Assembly: GCF_000014565.1 (NCBI RefSeq)
Contig: NC_008268.1
Coordinates: forward strand, 1,550,001-1,614,000
Direction of reading: 5' to 3'
Source: Rhodococcus jostii RHA1
GTDB lineage: Bacteria > Actinomycetota > Actinomycetes > Mycobacteriales > Mycobacteriaceae
DNA: 64,000 bases
Part shown: piece after piece, positions 31,603 to 41,835 of the stretch
Layout of the letters: every line of letters starts with the position of its first letter
Numbering within the stretch: position 1 is the first letter of the stretch
Program-made: the position numbers and the translations under genes
The notes under the pieces: model-generated
Seen by the model: only the letters and a program-made list of their open reading frames with translations
The model's database searches: none
What the model was told of the DNA's origin: nothing

Positions 31603-32391
31603 TCAGCGTGTTCCCGAGATCCCGCCGTCGACGGGGACGACGGTGCCGGTGAGGTAGGCCCCGGCGCGCGAGGAGAGGAAGATCGCGGCGCCGGCGACGT
31701 CTTCCGGTGTGCCGACCCGGCCGAGCGGGACCGATCTCTCGACCGCTTCCTTGCGCTCCGGGTCGTCGAGGACGAACGCCATCATCTTGCTCGGGAACGG
31801 TCCGGGGGCAATGACATTGACGGTGATCCGCTCGGCAGCCAGCGTCGCTGCGAGCTTGCGGGTGAGCATGTGGACCGCGGCCTTGCTCGCCCCGTACGAG
31901 AAGTTCTCGCTACCCGACACCACGAGTCCGTCGATCGACCCGATGTTGATCACCCGGGCCGGGTCACCGTCCGTCGCCGCGGCCCGCAGACTCGGCAGCA
32001 ACGCCTGGGTGAGCATGAACACGCCCTTGACGTTGATGTCGAAGATCTTGTCGAAACCGGCGGCGGGGAAATCGTCGACCGACGCACCCCACGTTGCTCC
32101 GGCATTGTTCACCAGGACGTCCAGTCGGGGTGACACCTCGGCGACCCGCGCGACGAGCCCCTCGATCCCCTCCTCGGTGGACAGGTCGGCGGGGTGTGCG
32201 TGACACGTCCCCGGCCCGGCGGCGGACAGTTCGGCCGCGGCCTTCTCGCATGCCTCGGCCTTGCGGGCGGAGATGATCACGGTCGCCCCGGCGAGGACGA
32301 ATCCCTGTGCGATCATCCGGCCGATACCCCGCGAACCTCCGGTGACCACCACGGTCTTGCCCGCGACGTCGAACAGTGAACCTATGTCCAT
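31603..32391 (-). CDS. Short-chain dehydrogenase/reductase
   Basis: 262 residues, classical SDR: TGGSRGIG cofactor loop (about 18-25), NNAG motif, catalytic Ser/Tyr/Lys with YGASK and a C-terminal GTVVPVDGG motif. No Asp directly after beta-2 (SARKAE), which favours NADP(H). Starts 11 nt after the quinone oxidoreductase gene in the catabolic array. Probably acts on a hydroxyacyl- or oxoacyl-CoA; substrate unknown. Confidence 0.88.
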   Translation of the reverse strand: MDIGSLFDVAGKTVVVTGGSRGIGRMIAQGFVLAGATVIISARKAEACEKAAAELSAAGPGTCHAHPADLSTEEGIEGLVARVAEVSPRLDVLVNNAGATWGASVDDFPAAGFDKIFDINVKGVFMLTQALLPSLRAAATDGDPARVINIGSIDGLVVSGSENFSYGASKAAVHMLTRKLAATLAAERITVNVIAPGPFPSKMMAFVLDDPERKEAVERSVPLGRVGTPEDVAGAAIFLSSRAGAYLTGTVVPVDGGISGTR

Positions 32392-32402
32392 GTGCGTTCC
32401 CT

Positions 32403-33386
32403 TCAGGGTTGGAAGACGAGGCGGCCGACGGTGCTGCCGTCACCGAGACGGCCGATGCCGTCGGCCACGTCCGCGAGCGAGAGCCGCTCGCTGATGAGCG
32501 GCGTGATCGCACCGGAGTCGGCGAGCCGGGTCAGTTCCGCGTGGCAGTCGGCGATCGCCTGCTGGTTGTACTGCTTGTACAGACCCCAGTGCAGTCCGAT
32601 GATCGAGTAGTTCTTGATCAGGGCGTGATTGAGGCCGGGTGTCGGGATGGTGCCGCCGGCGAAACCGATGATCAGGATCCGGCCTTCGAACGCGATGCAC
32701 TTGGTGGACTTCGCGTAGGCGTCGCCGCCGACCGGGTCGTAGACGACGTCCGCGCCGCGTCCGCCGGTGAATTCCTTGACCAGCGGAACGAAATCGTCGG
32801 TGTGCCGGTCGATCACCAGATCCGCCCCCAGCCGGCGGCAGTACTCGACCTTGTCGGCGCCGCCGACGACGCCGATCACCTTCGCTCCCGCGGCCTTGCC
32901 CAATTGCACTGCGGCGCTGCCCACTCCGCCCGCGGCGGCATGGACGAGCAGCGTCTCCCCCGGCTTCAGTTGGGTGCGCCGGTGGAGAGCGAACCAGCTC
33001 GTCTGGTAGCCGATGCTCAACGCCGACGCCTCGGCGTCGTCGAGCGCGGACGGTGCGGCGAACGTGTTGGCCTCGTCCATCACCGCCAGCTGAGCGAATC
33101 CGCCGCCGGGAAGGTTGGGGTTGCCGATCACCCGGTCGCCGACGGCGAAGCGGGTCACGCCGTCACCGACCTCCAGCACCTCGCCGCACAGCTCGACTCC
33201 GGGTGTGAACGGCAGCGGTGGCTTGATCTGGTATTCGCCGCGGCACAGCAGCACGTCGGGGAAGTTCGCCGGTGCGGCGAGAACCTTCACCAGCACCTGG
33301 CCGGGGCCTGCTGTCGGGTCCGGGACCTCCTCGAGTTGCAGCGCGGTGCGCGGCTCGCCGAGTTCGTGGACACGCCATGCCTTCAT
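32403..33386 (-). CDS. NADPH:quinone oxidoreductase-type MDR enzyme
   Basis: 327 residues, zinc-free medium-chain reductase. GroES-like N-terminal part (1-~120), nucleotide loop VHAAAGGVGSAAVQLGKAAGA (about 148-168) and VVYDPVGGDAYAKS. Closest to the quinone oxidoreductase/acryloyl-CoA reductase-like group. The ATG at 33386 begins at family homology; the frame is open well upstream but only over the acyl-CoA dehydrogenase gene. It follows that gene after 35 nt. Confidence 0.88.
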   Translation of the reverse strand: MKAWRVHELGEPRTALQLEEVPDPTAGPGQVLVKVLAAPANFPDVLLCRGEYQIKPPLPFTPGVELCGEVLEVGDGVTRFAVGDRVIGNPNLPGGGFAQLAVMDEANTFAAPSALDDAEASALSIGYQTSWFALHRRTQLKPGETLLVHAAAGGVGSAAVQLGKAAGAKVIGVVGGADKVEYCRRLGADLVIDRHTDDFVPLVKEFTGGRGADVVYDPVGGDAYAKSTKCIAFEGRILIIGFAGGTIPTPGLNHALIKNYSIIGLHWGLYKQYNQQAIADCHAELTRLADSGAITPLISERLSLADVADGIGRLGDGSTVGRLVFQP

Positions 33387-33421
33387 GGATTGCTTCCTGA
33401 CTGTCGGTGATGGAGCTCGCG

Positions 33422-34522
33422 TTACGCGGGCAGGTCGATCAGGTCGGCGAGATGCGCGCGGTGACGGTAGGCGGTGCCGAACGCGAGCTGATCGCTCTTC
33501 GCCCTCTTCAGATACAGGTGCGCGGGGTATTCCCACGTCATGCCGATCCCGCCGTGCAGCTGGACGCATTCCTCGGCGGCGTGGACGGCGACGTCGCTGC
33601 AGTACGCCTGCGCGACGGTGGCCGCGACCTCGGCGTCCGCGTCGCCCCGGGCGGCGGTGTCCGCGGCGTAGCGGGCAGCGGCGGCCGCGGAGGTGACCTC
33701 GAGCCACAGGTCGGCGAGGCGGTGTTTGATCGCCTGGAACGACCCGACGGCGCGGCCGAACTGGGTTCGCTCCTTGACGTACGCCAGGGTCGTCTCGAAG
33801 CACCACTGCGCGAGCCCGAGTTGCTCGGAGGCGAGCAGTGCGGCGCCGACGACGAGGGCCTCACGGACCGCCGCCGCGGCGTTGCCGTCGTCGATGCGGG
33901 TGGATGCGGCGGCGTCGAACGCGACATCCGACAGTGGCCGGGTCATGTCGAGCGCGAGCACGGGCGTGACCGTGACACCGGCGGTGCCGGCGGGCACCGT
34001 GTGCAGTTCGAGTCCACCCGGACCCAGGGCCGGCACGATCAGGATGTCGGCCTCCGAGACGCCCACGACGCTGGTCACGGTGCCCGTCAGGGTGTCGCCC
34101 TCTCGGCGCACGGTCGGAGTGAACCGCCCCGGTGCGGTTGCGAGCCCGACCGTGAGTGCACCGGTGGTCGTCCCGTCGGCGAGTGCGCCGACCGTTCGCG
34201 TGTCTCCCGCCTTCAGCAATGCGACCGTCGCGAGCACGGCACTGGACAGGTACGGGACGGGCGCGACGGCACGTCCGATCTCCTCCATGACCACGGCGGC
34301 CTCACGTGCGCCGGCTCCGGCGCCGCCCAGGTCCTCGGGAACGAGCAGCCCGGCCAGTCCGAGTTCGACGGCGAGGGATTTCCATACTCCGGAGAAGTCG
34401 GCGGGTGCCCGGTCGTACGCTCCGACCACCAGTTCCGGTGGGCAGCGGTCGGCGAGGAGGCGGCGGACGGAGTCGCGCAGGGCGTCTTCCGTATCGGAGT
34501 ACAGCAGATCTGCGGTGCTCAT
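33422..34522 (-). CDS. Acyl-CoA dehydrogenase, short subunit of a likely heteromer
   Basis: FAD enzyme forming an alpha,beta-double bond in an acyl-CoA. 366 residues with ACAD N-, middle- and C-terminal domains; the C-terminal motif is QLHGGIGMTWEYPAHLYLKRA with the candidate catalytic Glu. The ATG overlaps the stop of the next ACAD gene by 4 nt. Two tightly coupled, dissimilar ACADs in mycolata usually form alpha2beta2 enzymes for bulky substrates such as sterol side chains; that assembly here is inference. Confidence 0.9.
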   Translation of the reverse strand: MSTADLLYSDTEDALRDSVRRLLADRCPPELVVGAYDRAPADFSGVWKSLAVELGLAGLLVPEDLGGAGAGAREAAVVMEEIGRAVAPVPYLSSAVLATVALLKAGDTRTVGALADGTTTGALTVGLATAPGRFTPTVRREGDTLTGTVTSVVGVSEADILIVPALGPGGLELHTVPAGTAGVTVTPVLALDMTRPLSDVAFDAAASTRIDDGNAAAAVREALVVGAALLASEQLGLAQWCFETTLAYVKERTQFGRAVGSFQAIKHRLADLWLEVTSAAAAARYAADTAARGDADAEVAATVAQAYCSDVAVHAAEECVQLHGGIGMTWEYPAHLYLKRAKSDQLAFGTAYRHRAHLADLIDLPA

Positions 34523-35709
34523 CGTGGCAGGTCCTTCCAGGCGATGTCCTTGTCGACGCGGTGTTCCGGCGGGAGGCCGAGAACGCGTTCTGCGATGACG
34601 TTGCGCAGGATCTCGGACGTGCCGCCCTCGATCGAGTTGCCTTTCGCGCGCAGGTACCGGTAGCCGGGTTCACGGCCGGTGAAGTCGACCCTGTCCGGTC
34701 GGCGCATGGTCCAGTCGTCGTACCGCAGCCCGGCCTCGCCGTGGAGTTCGATGTCGAAACCCGAGATGGTCTGCGCGAGCCGGGCGAAGGCCAGCTTCAG
34801 GCCGGATCCCTCCGGGCCGGGTTGCCCGGCCTCGAGTTGCTGCCGCAGGCGTTCCCCGGTCAGCCGGGCGACCTCCGCCTCGACCCACAGCCGGAGCAGT
34901 TCGTCGTGCATCGCCGGGTCGCGGAGTTCGGGTTGCTCTCGCCAGGCCTGTGCGACCGGTCCGATCATGCCGCTCTCGCGGGCGGCCGCGGAACCGCCGA
35001 TCGCGACGCGCTCGTTGTTGAGGGTCGCGGTGGCCACCCGCCAGCCCTGCCCCTCGTCGCCGAGCCGATCGGTATCGGGAATGTGGACGTCGGTGAGGAA
35101 CACTTCGTTGAACTCGGCCTCACCGGTGATCTGCCGCAACGGCCGGACGTCGATACCGGGATCGCTCATGTCGCACAGGAAGTACGTGAGCCCGGCGTGC
35201 TTGGGCACCGTCGGATCCGTCCGGGCCACAAGGATGGCCATCTGCGCGTTCTGCGCCCCCGACGTCCACACTTTCTGCCCGTTGACCCTCCAGCCGTCAC
35301 CCTCACGGACGGCTCGCGTCGCGACCGCGGCCAGGTCGGAGCCCGCCCCCGGTTCACTGAACAACTGGCAGTAGATGTGCTCGCTGGTGAAGATCGGCCG
35401 CAGGTACTTCTGTTGTTGTTCCTCGGTGCCGAACGCGGCGATGGTCGGAGCGGCCATGCCCAATCCGATCCCGTTGCGGCCCTTCGCCGGGCCGGGCGCT
35501 CCGGCGGCCGCGAGTTCGGCATCGACCTGTGCCTGGAAGCTCTGCGGCAGACCGAGTCCGCCGCGTCCGGGCGGGAAGTGGACCCACGCGAGGCCGGCGT
35601 CGAATCGGGCTCCGAGGAACCCGGTCGGATCCGACAGGTCGTTCTGTTCGACGAGGGTCGCGACGCGGCCGCTGAGGTCGCGTGCGATCGCCTGTTCGTC
35701 AGTGGTCAT
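34519..35709 (-). CDS. Acyl-CoA dehydrogenase, long subunit of a likely heteromer
   Basis: 396 residues. ACAD motifs: LFSEPGAGSDLA (FAD/substrate), VNGQKVWTSGA, and the C-terminal SIEGGTSEILRNVIAERVLGLP typical of mycobacterial FadE partners. It is encoded directly before the 366-residue ACAD with a 4-nt overlap. The ATG at 35709 lies 5 nt after the SDR gene upstream. Confidence 0.92.
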   Translation of the reverse strand: MTTDEQAIARDLSGRVATLVEQNDLSDPTGFLGARFDAGLAWVHFPPGRGGLGLPQSFQAQVDAELAAAGAPGPAKGRNGIGLGMAAPTIAAFGTEEQQQKYLRPIFTSEHIYCQLFSEPGAGSDLAAVATRAVREGDGWRVNGQKVWTSGAQNAQMAILVARTDPTVPKHAGLTYFLCDMSDPGIDVRPLRQITGEAEFNEVFLTDVHIPDTDRLGDEGQGWRVATATLNNERVAIGGSAAARESGMIGPVAQAWREQPELRDPAMHDELLRLWVEAEVARLTGERLRQQLEAGQPGPEGSGLKLAFARLAQTISGFDIELHGEAGLRYDDWTMRRPDRVDFTGREPGYRYLRAKGNSIEGGTSEILRNVIAERVLGLPPEHRVDKDIAWKDLPR

Positions 35710-35714
35710 GTTCC

Positions 35715-36464
35715 TCAGTCCTTCGGTCCGCCGGCCACGTAGATCACTTGTCCGGACACGAATCCGGCACCCTCACTCGCCAGGAACGACGCGGTGTTGG
35801 CGATGTCCTCGGGCTGTCCGACGCGGTTGACGGGGATCTGCGACGCCGCCGCCTTCTTGAAGTCCTCGAATCCGACACCCACCCGTTCGGCGGTGGCGGC
35901 GGTCATCTCGGTCTCGATGAAGCCGGGCGCGATCGCGTTGGCGGTGACCCCGAACTTGCCCAGTTCGATGGCGAGGGTCTTGGTGAAGCCCTGCATGCCC
36001 GCCTTGGCGGCGGAGTAGTTGACCTGCCCGCGGTTACCGAGTGCGGACGTGCTCGAGAGGTTGACGATGCGGCCGAACCCGGCGTCGACCATGTGCTGCT
36101 GCACGGCCCGCGACATCAGGAACGCACCGCGCAGGTGCACGTTCATCACGGCGTCCCAGTCGTCGACGGTCATCTTGAACAGCAGGTTGTCGCGGGTGAT
36201 CCCGGCGTTGTTGATCAGGATCGTCGGGGCACCGAGTTCGGTCGCCACCCGCTCGACTGCCGCGGCGACCGACGCCTCGTCGGCGACGTTCGCGCCCACG
36301 GCGAGTGCCCGGCCTCCGGTGGACTCGATGGCGTCGACGGTTGCCGCGCAGGCGGACTCGTCGAGGTCGAGCACGGCCACCGCGTACCCGTCGCTCGCCA
36401 GTTTCTTCGCCACCGCGGCACCGATGCCCCGTGCTGCGCCGGTGACGATTGCCGTTCGCTTCAT
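35715..36464 (-). CDS. FabG-like short-chain dehydrogenase
   Basis: 249 residues, 3-oxoacyl-reductase-like SDR: TGAARGIGAAVAKKL, DLDE after beta-2, NNAG, catalytic YSAAK and a VIYVAGG C-terminus. I chose the ATG at 36464 because GGAG lies 6 nt before it; an ATG four codons upstream (36476) is possible. Part of the array between the APH-fold kinase and the paired ACADs. Substrate unknown. Confidence 0.88.
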   Translation of the reverse strand: MKRTAIVTGAARGIGAAVAKKLASDGYAVAVLDLDESACAATVDAIESTGGRALAVGANVADEASVAAAVERVATELGAPTILINNAGITRDNLLFKMTVDDWDAVMNVHLRGAFLMSRAVQQHMVDAGFGRIVNLSSTSALGNRGQVNYSAAKAGMQGFTKTLAIELGKFGVTANAIAPGFIETEMTAATAERVGVGFEDFKKAAASQIPVNRVGQPEDIANTASFLASEGAGFVSGQVIYVAGGPKD

Positions 36465-36486
36465 GAAGTTCTCCATCGTCGTGTGA

Positions 36487-37513
36487 TCAGATTCCGGCCC
36501 GGGCGGCGATGTCGCACGCCTTGGCCACGAGGTCGTCGATACGCTCGACGGTCGGGGTGCCCGCGGCCGCCTTGTTCTGCGGTTCGTCCCGCGCGCGGCG
36601 CATGACGCCCTCGGCGATGACCGCGACCTTCCAGAGGCCGAGGACGTGCCAGAACGCCAGGGCCTCCGGGTCGCGGCCGGTCTCGTCGAGGTACACCCCG
36701 GCGATCTCCACCCGGTCCGGGAAACCGTCGAGGGTGGACGCGGGGAAGTCGCCGCCGGTGGTCTCGCCCGGCTCCGGCCAGTACGCGAGCAGGCTGCCGA
36801 CGTCGGCGAGCGGGTCGCCGAGGGTGCACAACTCCCAGTCCAGGGCCGCGGTCACCTCCCCGGTCTGGTGCGAGGTGATGACGTTGCGCAGGTGGAAGTC
36901 GCCGTGCACCAGTGTCAGTTCCCGCTGCTCCGGTACCGAGGCGGCGAGCCGCCGTGTCAGGTCGTCGAGGGCGGGCAGCTCGCGGGTCTTCGACTTCTCC
37001 CACTGACCCGACCACCGCTTGAGCTGACGCTGCGCATACGGCTTGTGGCTGGCCAGGTCGGTCAACCCGGTCCGGTCGAGGTCCACCGCGTGGATCTTCG
37101 CCAGCGTCCGCGGCAGCGACAGACCGATCGCCCGGCGACGTTCCGGCGTCAGGGACTCCGCGATCGACATGCGATCGACGACCTGTCCGTCGACGAACTC
37201 CATCAGCAGCAGCGGTACCTCGGTCACCTCCGGGTCGTCGGTGAGCCCGAATACCCGCGGGGTGGGCACCGCGGTGTCCTCGAGGGCGGAGAGGATCCGC
37301 GCCTCCCGTGCGACGTCGTGGGCCGACGCCAGCAGGTGTCCGAGGGGCGGGCGCCGGAGCACCCATCTGCCACCCGCCTCGTCCCGGACGAGGTAGGTGA
37401 GGTTGGACTGTCCGAGTCCGATCCGGTCGAAGGTCAGCGGTCCGGCACTGTCGATGCCGAGCGTGCCGAACCAGCGGCTCACGGCCTCGATGTCGATGCC
37501 GACGACGTCCACG

Positions 37514-37521
<8 letters not shown>
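36487..37521 (-). CDS. APH-fold kinase, ACAD10/ACAD11 N-domain type
   Basis: 344 residues of the phosphotransferase family. N-lobe motif WVLRRPPLGHLLASAHDVAREARIL; kinase motifs LVHGDFHLRNVI (catalytic Asp and Asn) and LDWELCTLGDPLADVG (metal Asp). This matches the kinase domain of ACAD10/ACAD11 and LvaA of the Pseudomonas levulinate pathway, which phosphorylate 4-hydroxyacyl-CoA. An ACAD11-like gene is two genes away (38298-39551), supporting this role. Not an antibiotic-resistance enzyme by context. It overlaps the upstream SDR by 8 nt. Confidence 0.87.
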
Positions 37522-38296
<775 letters not shown>

Positions 38297-38297
38297 G

Positions 38298-39551
38298 TCA
38301 GCTCACCGCAACCTTGTGTCCGTTGGTGGAGGCGCTGACGGCGGCGTCGCGGTACTGCCGAAGTTCCTGCCGTGCGATGGCGCGCTTGTGGACCTCGTCG
38401 GGACCGTCCGCCAGGCGCAGCGTGCGCAGGTGCGCCCAGGCCATGGCGAGGGGGAAGTCGTCGGTCACGCCGGCCCCACCGTGCACCTGAATCGCCCGAT
38501 CCACAATCTTGAGCGCAATATTCGGAGCCGCCACCTTGATCGCCGCGATCTCTGTCCGCGCCTCCTTGTTCCCCACCGTATCCATCAGATACGCCGCCTT
38601 CAGCGTCAACAACCGAATCATCTCGATCTCGATCCGCGCCTCCGCAATCCAATCCTGAACATTCGCATTCTCACTGACCGGCTTACCGAACGTCACCCGC
38701 GACGACGCCCGACGACACATCAACTCCAACGCCCGCTCCGCCATCCCGATCGCCCGCATGCAATGGTGAATCCGACCCGGACCCAGGCGCGCCTGCGAAA
38801 TCGCGAAACCCTCCCCCTCCCCCTTCAGCACATCCTCGACCGGAACCCGCACATCCGCGAAATCGATCTCCGCATGCCCCTCACGATCCTGATACCCGAA
38901 CACCGGCAACCCCCGCATCACCGTCACCCCCGGCGCATCGATCGGCACCACCATCATCGACTGCTGCCGATGCGGCGCCGCCGACGGATCCGTCTTCCCC
39001 ATCACGATCAACACCCGACAATTACGATGCAACGCATTCGACGCAAACCACTTCCGCCCGTTCAGCACATACTCGTCACCGTCCCGGACCATCGACAACT
39101 CCACATTCGTCGCATCCGAACTCGCCACCGCCGGCTCCGTCATCGCGAACGCCGACGCCATCGTCCCCTCCAGCAACGGCGTCAGATACTTCTCCTTGTG
39201 CTCGGCCGTACCGAACAACTCCAGCACCTCCATATTTCCCGTATCCGGCGCATTACAATTGCACGCCTCCGACGCAATATGACTGCGCCCCATGATCTCC
39301 GCCAACGGCGCATACTCGAGATTCGTCAACCCCGCACCCGTCCCCGGATGCGGATGAAACAGATTCCACAACCCCCGCCGCCGCGCCTCCGCCTTCAACT
39401 CCTCCAACACCGGCGGCTGGAAATGCGGATCCCCCGACTCCCGCATCTGCTCCTCGTACACCGCCTCCGCCGGATACACATGCGAATCCATGAACTCCAG
39501 CAGATCGGTCTGCAACTGCTGGGCGCGATCCGAGATGTCAAACAGGGACAT
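38298..39551 (-). CDS. ACAD10/ACAD11-like acyl-CoA dehydrogenase
   Basis: 417 residues. It carries segments typical of ACAD10/11 C-domains: [72 protein letters not shown] and [13 protein letters not shown]. In this family the enzyme removes phosphate from 4-phosphoacyl-CoA to give an enoyl-CoA, together with the partner kinase (36487-37521). The first ~350 codons use T/G in the third position (GAT, CAT, AAT, TTG) unlike every neighbour; the last ~65 codons return to normal C/G-ending use. The next gene upstream overlaps by 14 nt. Confidence 0.92.
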   Translation of the reverse strand: MSLFDISDRAQQLQTDLLEFMDSHVYPAEAVYEEQMRESGDPHFQPPVLEELKAEARRRGLWNLFHPHPGTGAGLTNLEYAPLAEIMGRSHIASEACNCNAPDTGNMEVLELFGTAEHKEKYLTPLLEGTMASAFAMTEPAVASSDATNVELSMVRDGDEYVLNGRKWFASNALHRNCRVLIVMGKTDPSAAPHRQQSMMVVPIDAPGVTVMRGLPVFGYQDREGHAEIDFADVRVPVEDVLKGEGEGFAISQARLGPGRIHHCMRAIGMAERALELMCRRASSRVTFGKPVSENANVQDWIAEARIEIEMIRLLTLKAAYLMDTVGNKEARTEIAAIKVAAPNIALKIVDRAIQVHGGAGVTDDFPLAMAWAHLRTLRLADGPDEVHKRAIARQELRQYRDAAVSASTNGHKVAVS

Positions 39552-40350
39552 GGGAACTCCTGACGGGTAGTGAGGGAAACATGGGTGTGCGCTTGTCGAG
39601 GTGACTCTGTATGCCCTCGACGAGATCGGCCCCGCGGAACGCCTGCAACATCAGGCCTTCCGCGCGGGCCACGGACTCGGCGTAGGTGCCGTCCGCATCG
39701 TTCTGTAGTTGGTCCTTGATGACGGCCATCGACGTCGGGGAGCAGTGCGCCGACAGCTGTTCGGCATACGCGACCGCGGCGTCGACGACCGAACCGTCCG
39801 GCACGAGGTGGTCGACGAGTCCGATGCGCAGTGCCTCCTCGGCGTCCACCATGCGGCTCGACAGCAGCAGGTCGGCGGCGCGGCTGCGTCCCACGAGCCG
39901 GGGCAGCAGCCAGGAGATGCCGTATTCGGCGATCAGTCCCCGCTTGGCGAAGGCGGTCGTGAACCGGGCGGACGCCGAGGCGAACCGGACGTCGCAGTAG
40001 AGGGCTTCCACCATTCCGAGCCCGGCGGCGACCCCGTTGATCGCCCCGATCAGCGGCTTGCGCAGTGTCGCGGGAAGGTCGCGGGGACGCGGTCGGAGGA
40101 GGTCTTCTTCGGAGACGTCACCGACGGCCTGCAGGCGTCCGAGGTCGGCGCCTGCGCAGAACCCGCGCCCGGCTCCGGTCACGACGATCGCGCGTACGCC
40201 GGGGTCGTCCTCGGCGTCGCTCAGCAGCGTGAAGTAGCGGTCCTCGAGGTCGTCGGTCCAGGCGTTCAGCTTGTCCGGCCGGTTGAACGTCAGCACCAGG
40301 ACCGGTCCGCGCCGCTCGGCGAGGACCAGGTCTGCGTGCTCGGGTGTCAC
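39538..40350 (-). CDS. Enoyl-CoA hydratase/isomerase family protein
   Basis: 270 residues, crotonase fold. Oxyanion-hole segments [14 protein letters not shown] and [22 protein letters not shown]. It would add water to, or isomerise, an enoyl-CoA made by the ACADs of the same array. Overlaps the ACAD11-like gene by 14 nt and the SDR upstream by 4 nt. Confidence 0.9.
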   Translation of the reverse strand: MTPEHADLVLAERRGPVLVLTFNRPDKLNAWTDDLEDRYFTLLSDAEDDPGVRAIVVTGAGRGFCAGADLGRLQAVGDVSEEDLLRPRPRDLPATLRKPLIGAINGVAAGLGMVEALYCDVRFASASARFTTAFAKRGLIAEYGISWLLPRLVGRSRAADLLLSSRMVDAEEALRIGLVDHLVPDGSVVDAAVAYAEQLSAHCSPTSMAVIKDQLQNDADGTYAESVARAEGLMLQAFRGADLVEGIQSHLDKRTPMFPSLPVRSSHVPV

Positions 40351-41165
40351 GCGTGCTCCATCAGCGAACTCTGGTAGCGGCGCATCCCGCGGAGCCAGCG
40401 GTCGTAGTCGGACCCCTTCTGCCGGTACATGGTGAGGACGCTCTCGTGGGGCAGGATCAGGAACGTCTCCCGGTCCACGGCGTCGAGCACGATGTCGGCG
40501 ACCTGCTCCGGCTGCAGCACGTCGCCTGCCGAGACGACGGCCCGGGTGGCCGCGACGCCGAGTGGATCACCCGAGTTCTCGCCGGAGCGCATCAACTTCG
40601 TCTCGACTCCCATCGGACAGAGGCAGCTGACCCGGACTCCGTTGTCCCCGTAGGTGACCGACAGCCATTCGGAGAACGCGACAGCCGCATGCTTGGTGAC
40701 GGCGTAGGTGGCCGAGCCGATCTGAGTGAGGAGCCCGGCCGCGGACGCGGTCGACACGAAGTACCCCTCCCCCCGCTCGATCCACTTCGGCACGAGTTGC
40801 CGGGCGGCGCGGATGTGGGCGCGGACGTTGACGTCGATCGCGAGATCCCAGCCGGCGTCGTCGGCGTCGAGGCCGGGTGCTCCCGCGATACCGGCGTTGG
40901 CGAAGTAGAGATCGACCGGGCCGAACTCGGTCTCGGCGCGCTCGATGATGCGCCGGATCTGATCGGCGTCCGCGACGTCGGCGCCCTCGGCGACGGCCGT
41001 TCCGGGGTGGCGTGCGTTGATTCGGTCCGCAACCGCGGCGGCTGCGTTCGGATCGAGATCGGCGACCAGCACCTTGGCACCCTGGTCGGCGAGACGGTCT
41101 GCGATCGCTCCGCCGATACCGCCTCCACCGCCGGTCACGATGGCGACCTTCTGTGCAACCTTCAC
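40347..41165 (-). CDS. Short-chain dehydrogenase/reductase, first gene of the array
   Basis: 272 residues: TGGGGGIGGAIADRL, ADLD after beta-2 (NAD-type acidic residue), NAGI, catalytic YAVTK. The GTG at 41165 has AGGAG/GGAC about 8-15 nt upstream and starts at family homology. It is preceded by a consensus-like promoter (41212-41240), so it heads the eleven-gene minus-strand transcription unit down to 29891. Substrate unknown. Confidence 0.88.
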   Translation of the reverse strand: MKVAQKVAIVTGGGGGIGGAIADRLADQGAKVLVADLDPNAAAAVADRINARHPGTAVAEGADVADADQIRRIIERAETEFGPVDLYFANAGIAGAPGLDADDAGWDLAIDVNVRAHIRAARQLVPKWIERGEGYFVSTASAAGLLTQIGSATYAVTKHAAVAFSEWLSVTYGDNGVRVSCLCPMGVETKLMRSGENSGDPLGVAATRAVVSAGDVLQPEQVADIVLDAVDRETFLILPHESVLTMYRQKGSDYDRWLRGMRRYQSSLMEHA

Positions 41166-41211
41166 GAGGTGTCCTCTCCTTCGCCGTGCGTTGTGACTCG
41201 CGTCTCTCTTT

Positions 41212-41240
41212 TGTATAGTTGAATCCGTCGTCAAGTTCAA
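41212..41240 (-). promoter_or_regulatory. Sigma-70-type promoter with embedded inverted repeat
   Basis: Minus strand: -35 TTGAAC (41235-41240), 17-bp spacer, -10 TATACA (41212-41217), 47 nt before the SDR GTG. Most of it is spanned by a TTGAA/TTCAA inverted repeat (41219-41240), which could be an operator. It faces the divergent MaoC gene at 41328. Confidence 0.6.
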
Positions 41241-41327
41241 GTGTCGGAGTTCGACGAACACCTCGAAGTTCGATGCAGCCAACGTGACACATCCAGGCCC
41301 TGCACCACCCGGAATTGAGGGAGACAG

Positions 41328-41807
41328 ATGACCGACACCACCGCACTGCCCGTTCGCCCCGCGAGCTTCGACGAGCTCACGGCGCTGATCGGCAAGGAGC
41401 TGGGCCCCACCGACTGGCACGACGTCACCCAGGAACGCGTCAACGCCTTCGCCGACGCGACCGGCGACCACCAGTGGATTCACATCGATCCCGAGCGCGC
41501 CGCCGCCAGCCCGCTCGGCAGCACCATCGCGCACGGGTTGTACAGCCTGTCCCTCGGACCGGCACTGTCGGCGACCCTGCTGCGGTTCGACGGTTTCGCC
41601 CACAGCCTGAACTACGGCTACAACAAGGTGCGTTTCCCCGCGCCGGTGCCGGTGGGTTCACGCATCCGGATGCGCGCCACCGTGCAGTCCGCGGAACAGG
41701 TCGGGGGCGGCATCCAGGTGACGATGAGCCAGGTCGTCGAGCGCGAGGGCTCCGACAAGCCGGTGGTCGTGTCCGAGTCCGTCGCCCGCGTCGTCGAGGC
41801 CGGATAA
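41328..41807 (+). CDS. MaoC-family (R)-specific enoyl-CoA hydratase
   Basis: 159 residues, single hot-dog domain. The hydratase-2 motif is FADATGDHQWIHIDPERA with the catalytic pair Asp47 and His52, followed by IAHGLYSLSLGP. It would hydrate enoyl-CoA. First gene of the plus-strand operon divergent from the eleven-gene array; GAGGGAGACAG lies just before the ATG. Confidence 0.9.
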   Translation: MTDTTALPVRPASFDELTALIGKELGPTDWHDVTQERVNAFADATGDHQWIHIDPERAAASPLGSTIAHGLYSLSLGPALSATLLRFDGFAHSLNYGYNKVRFPAPVPVGSRIRMRATVQSAEQVGGGIQVTMSQVVEREGSDKPVVVSESVARVVEAG

Positions 41808-41835
41808 TCCTGCTACCGCGTCGGAGGTTGACGAC

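Noticed and set aside
41219..41240. KstR-type site in the promoter of the SDR-headed array
   Set aside because: The repeat TTGAA...TTCAA lacks the AAC-NN-GTT core, so it does not fit the KstR consensus.
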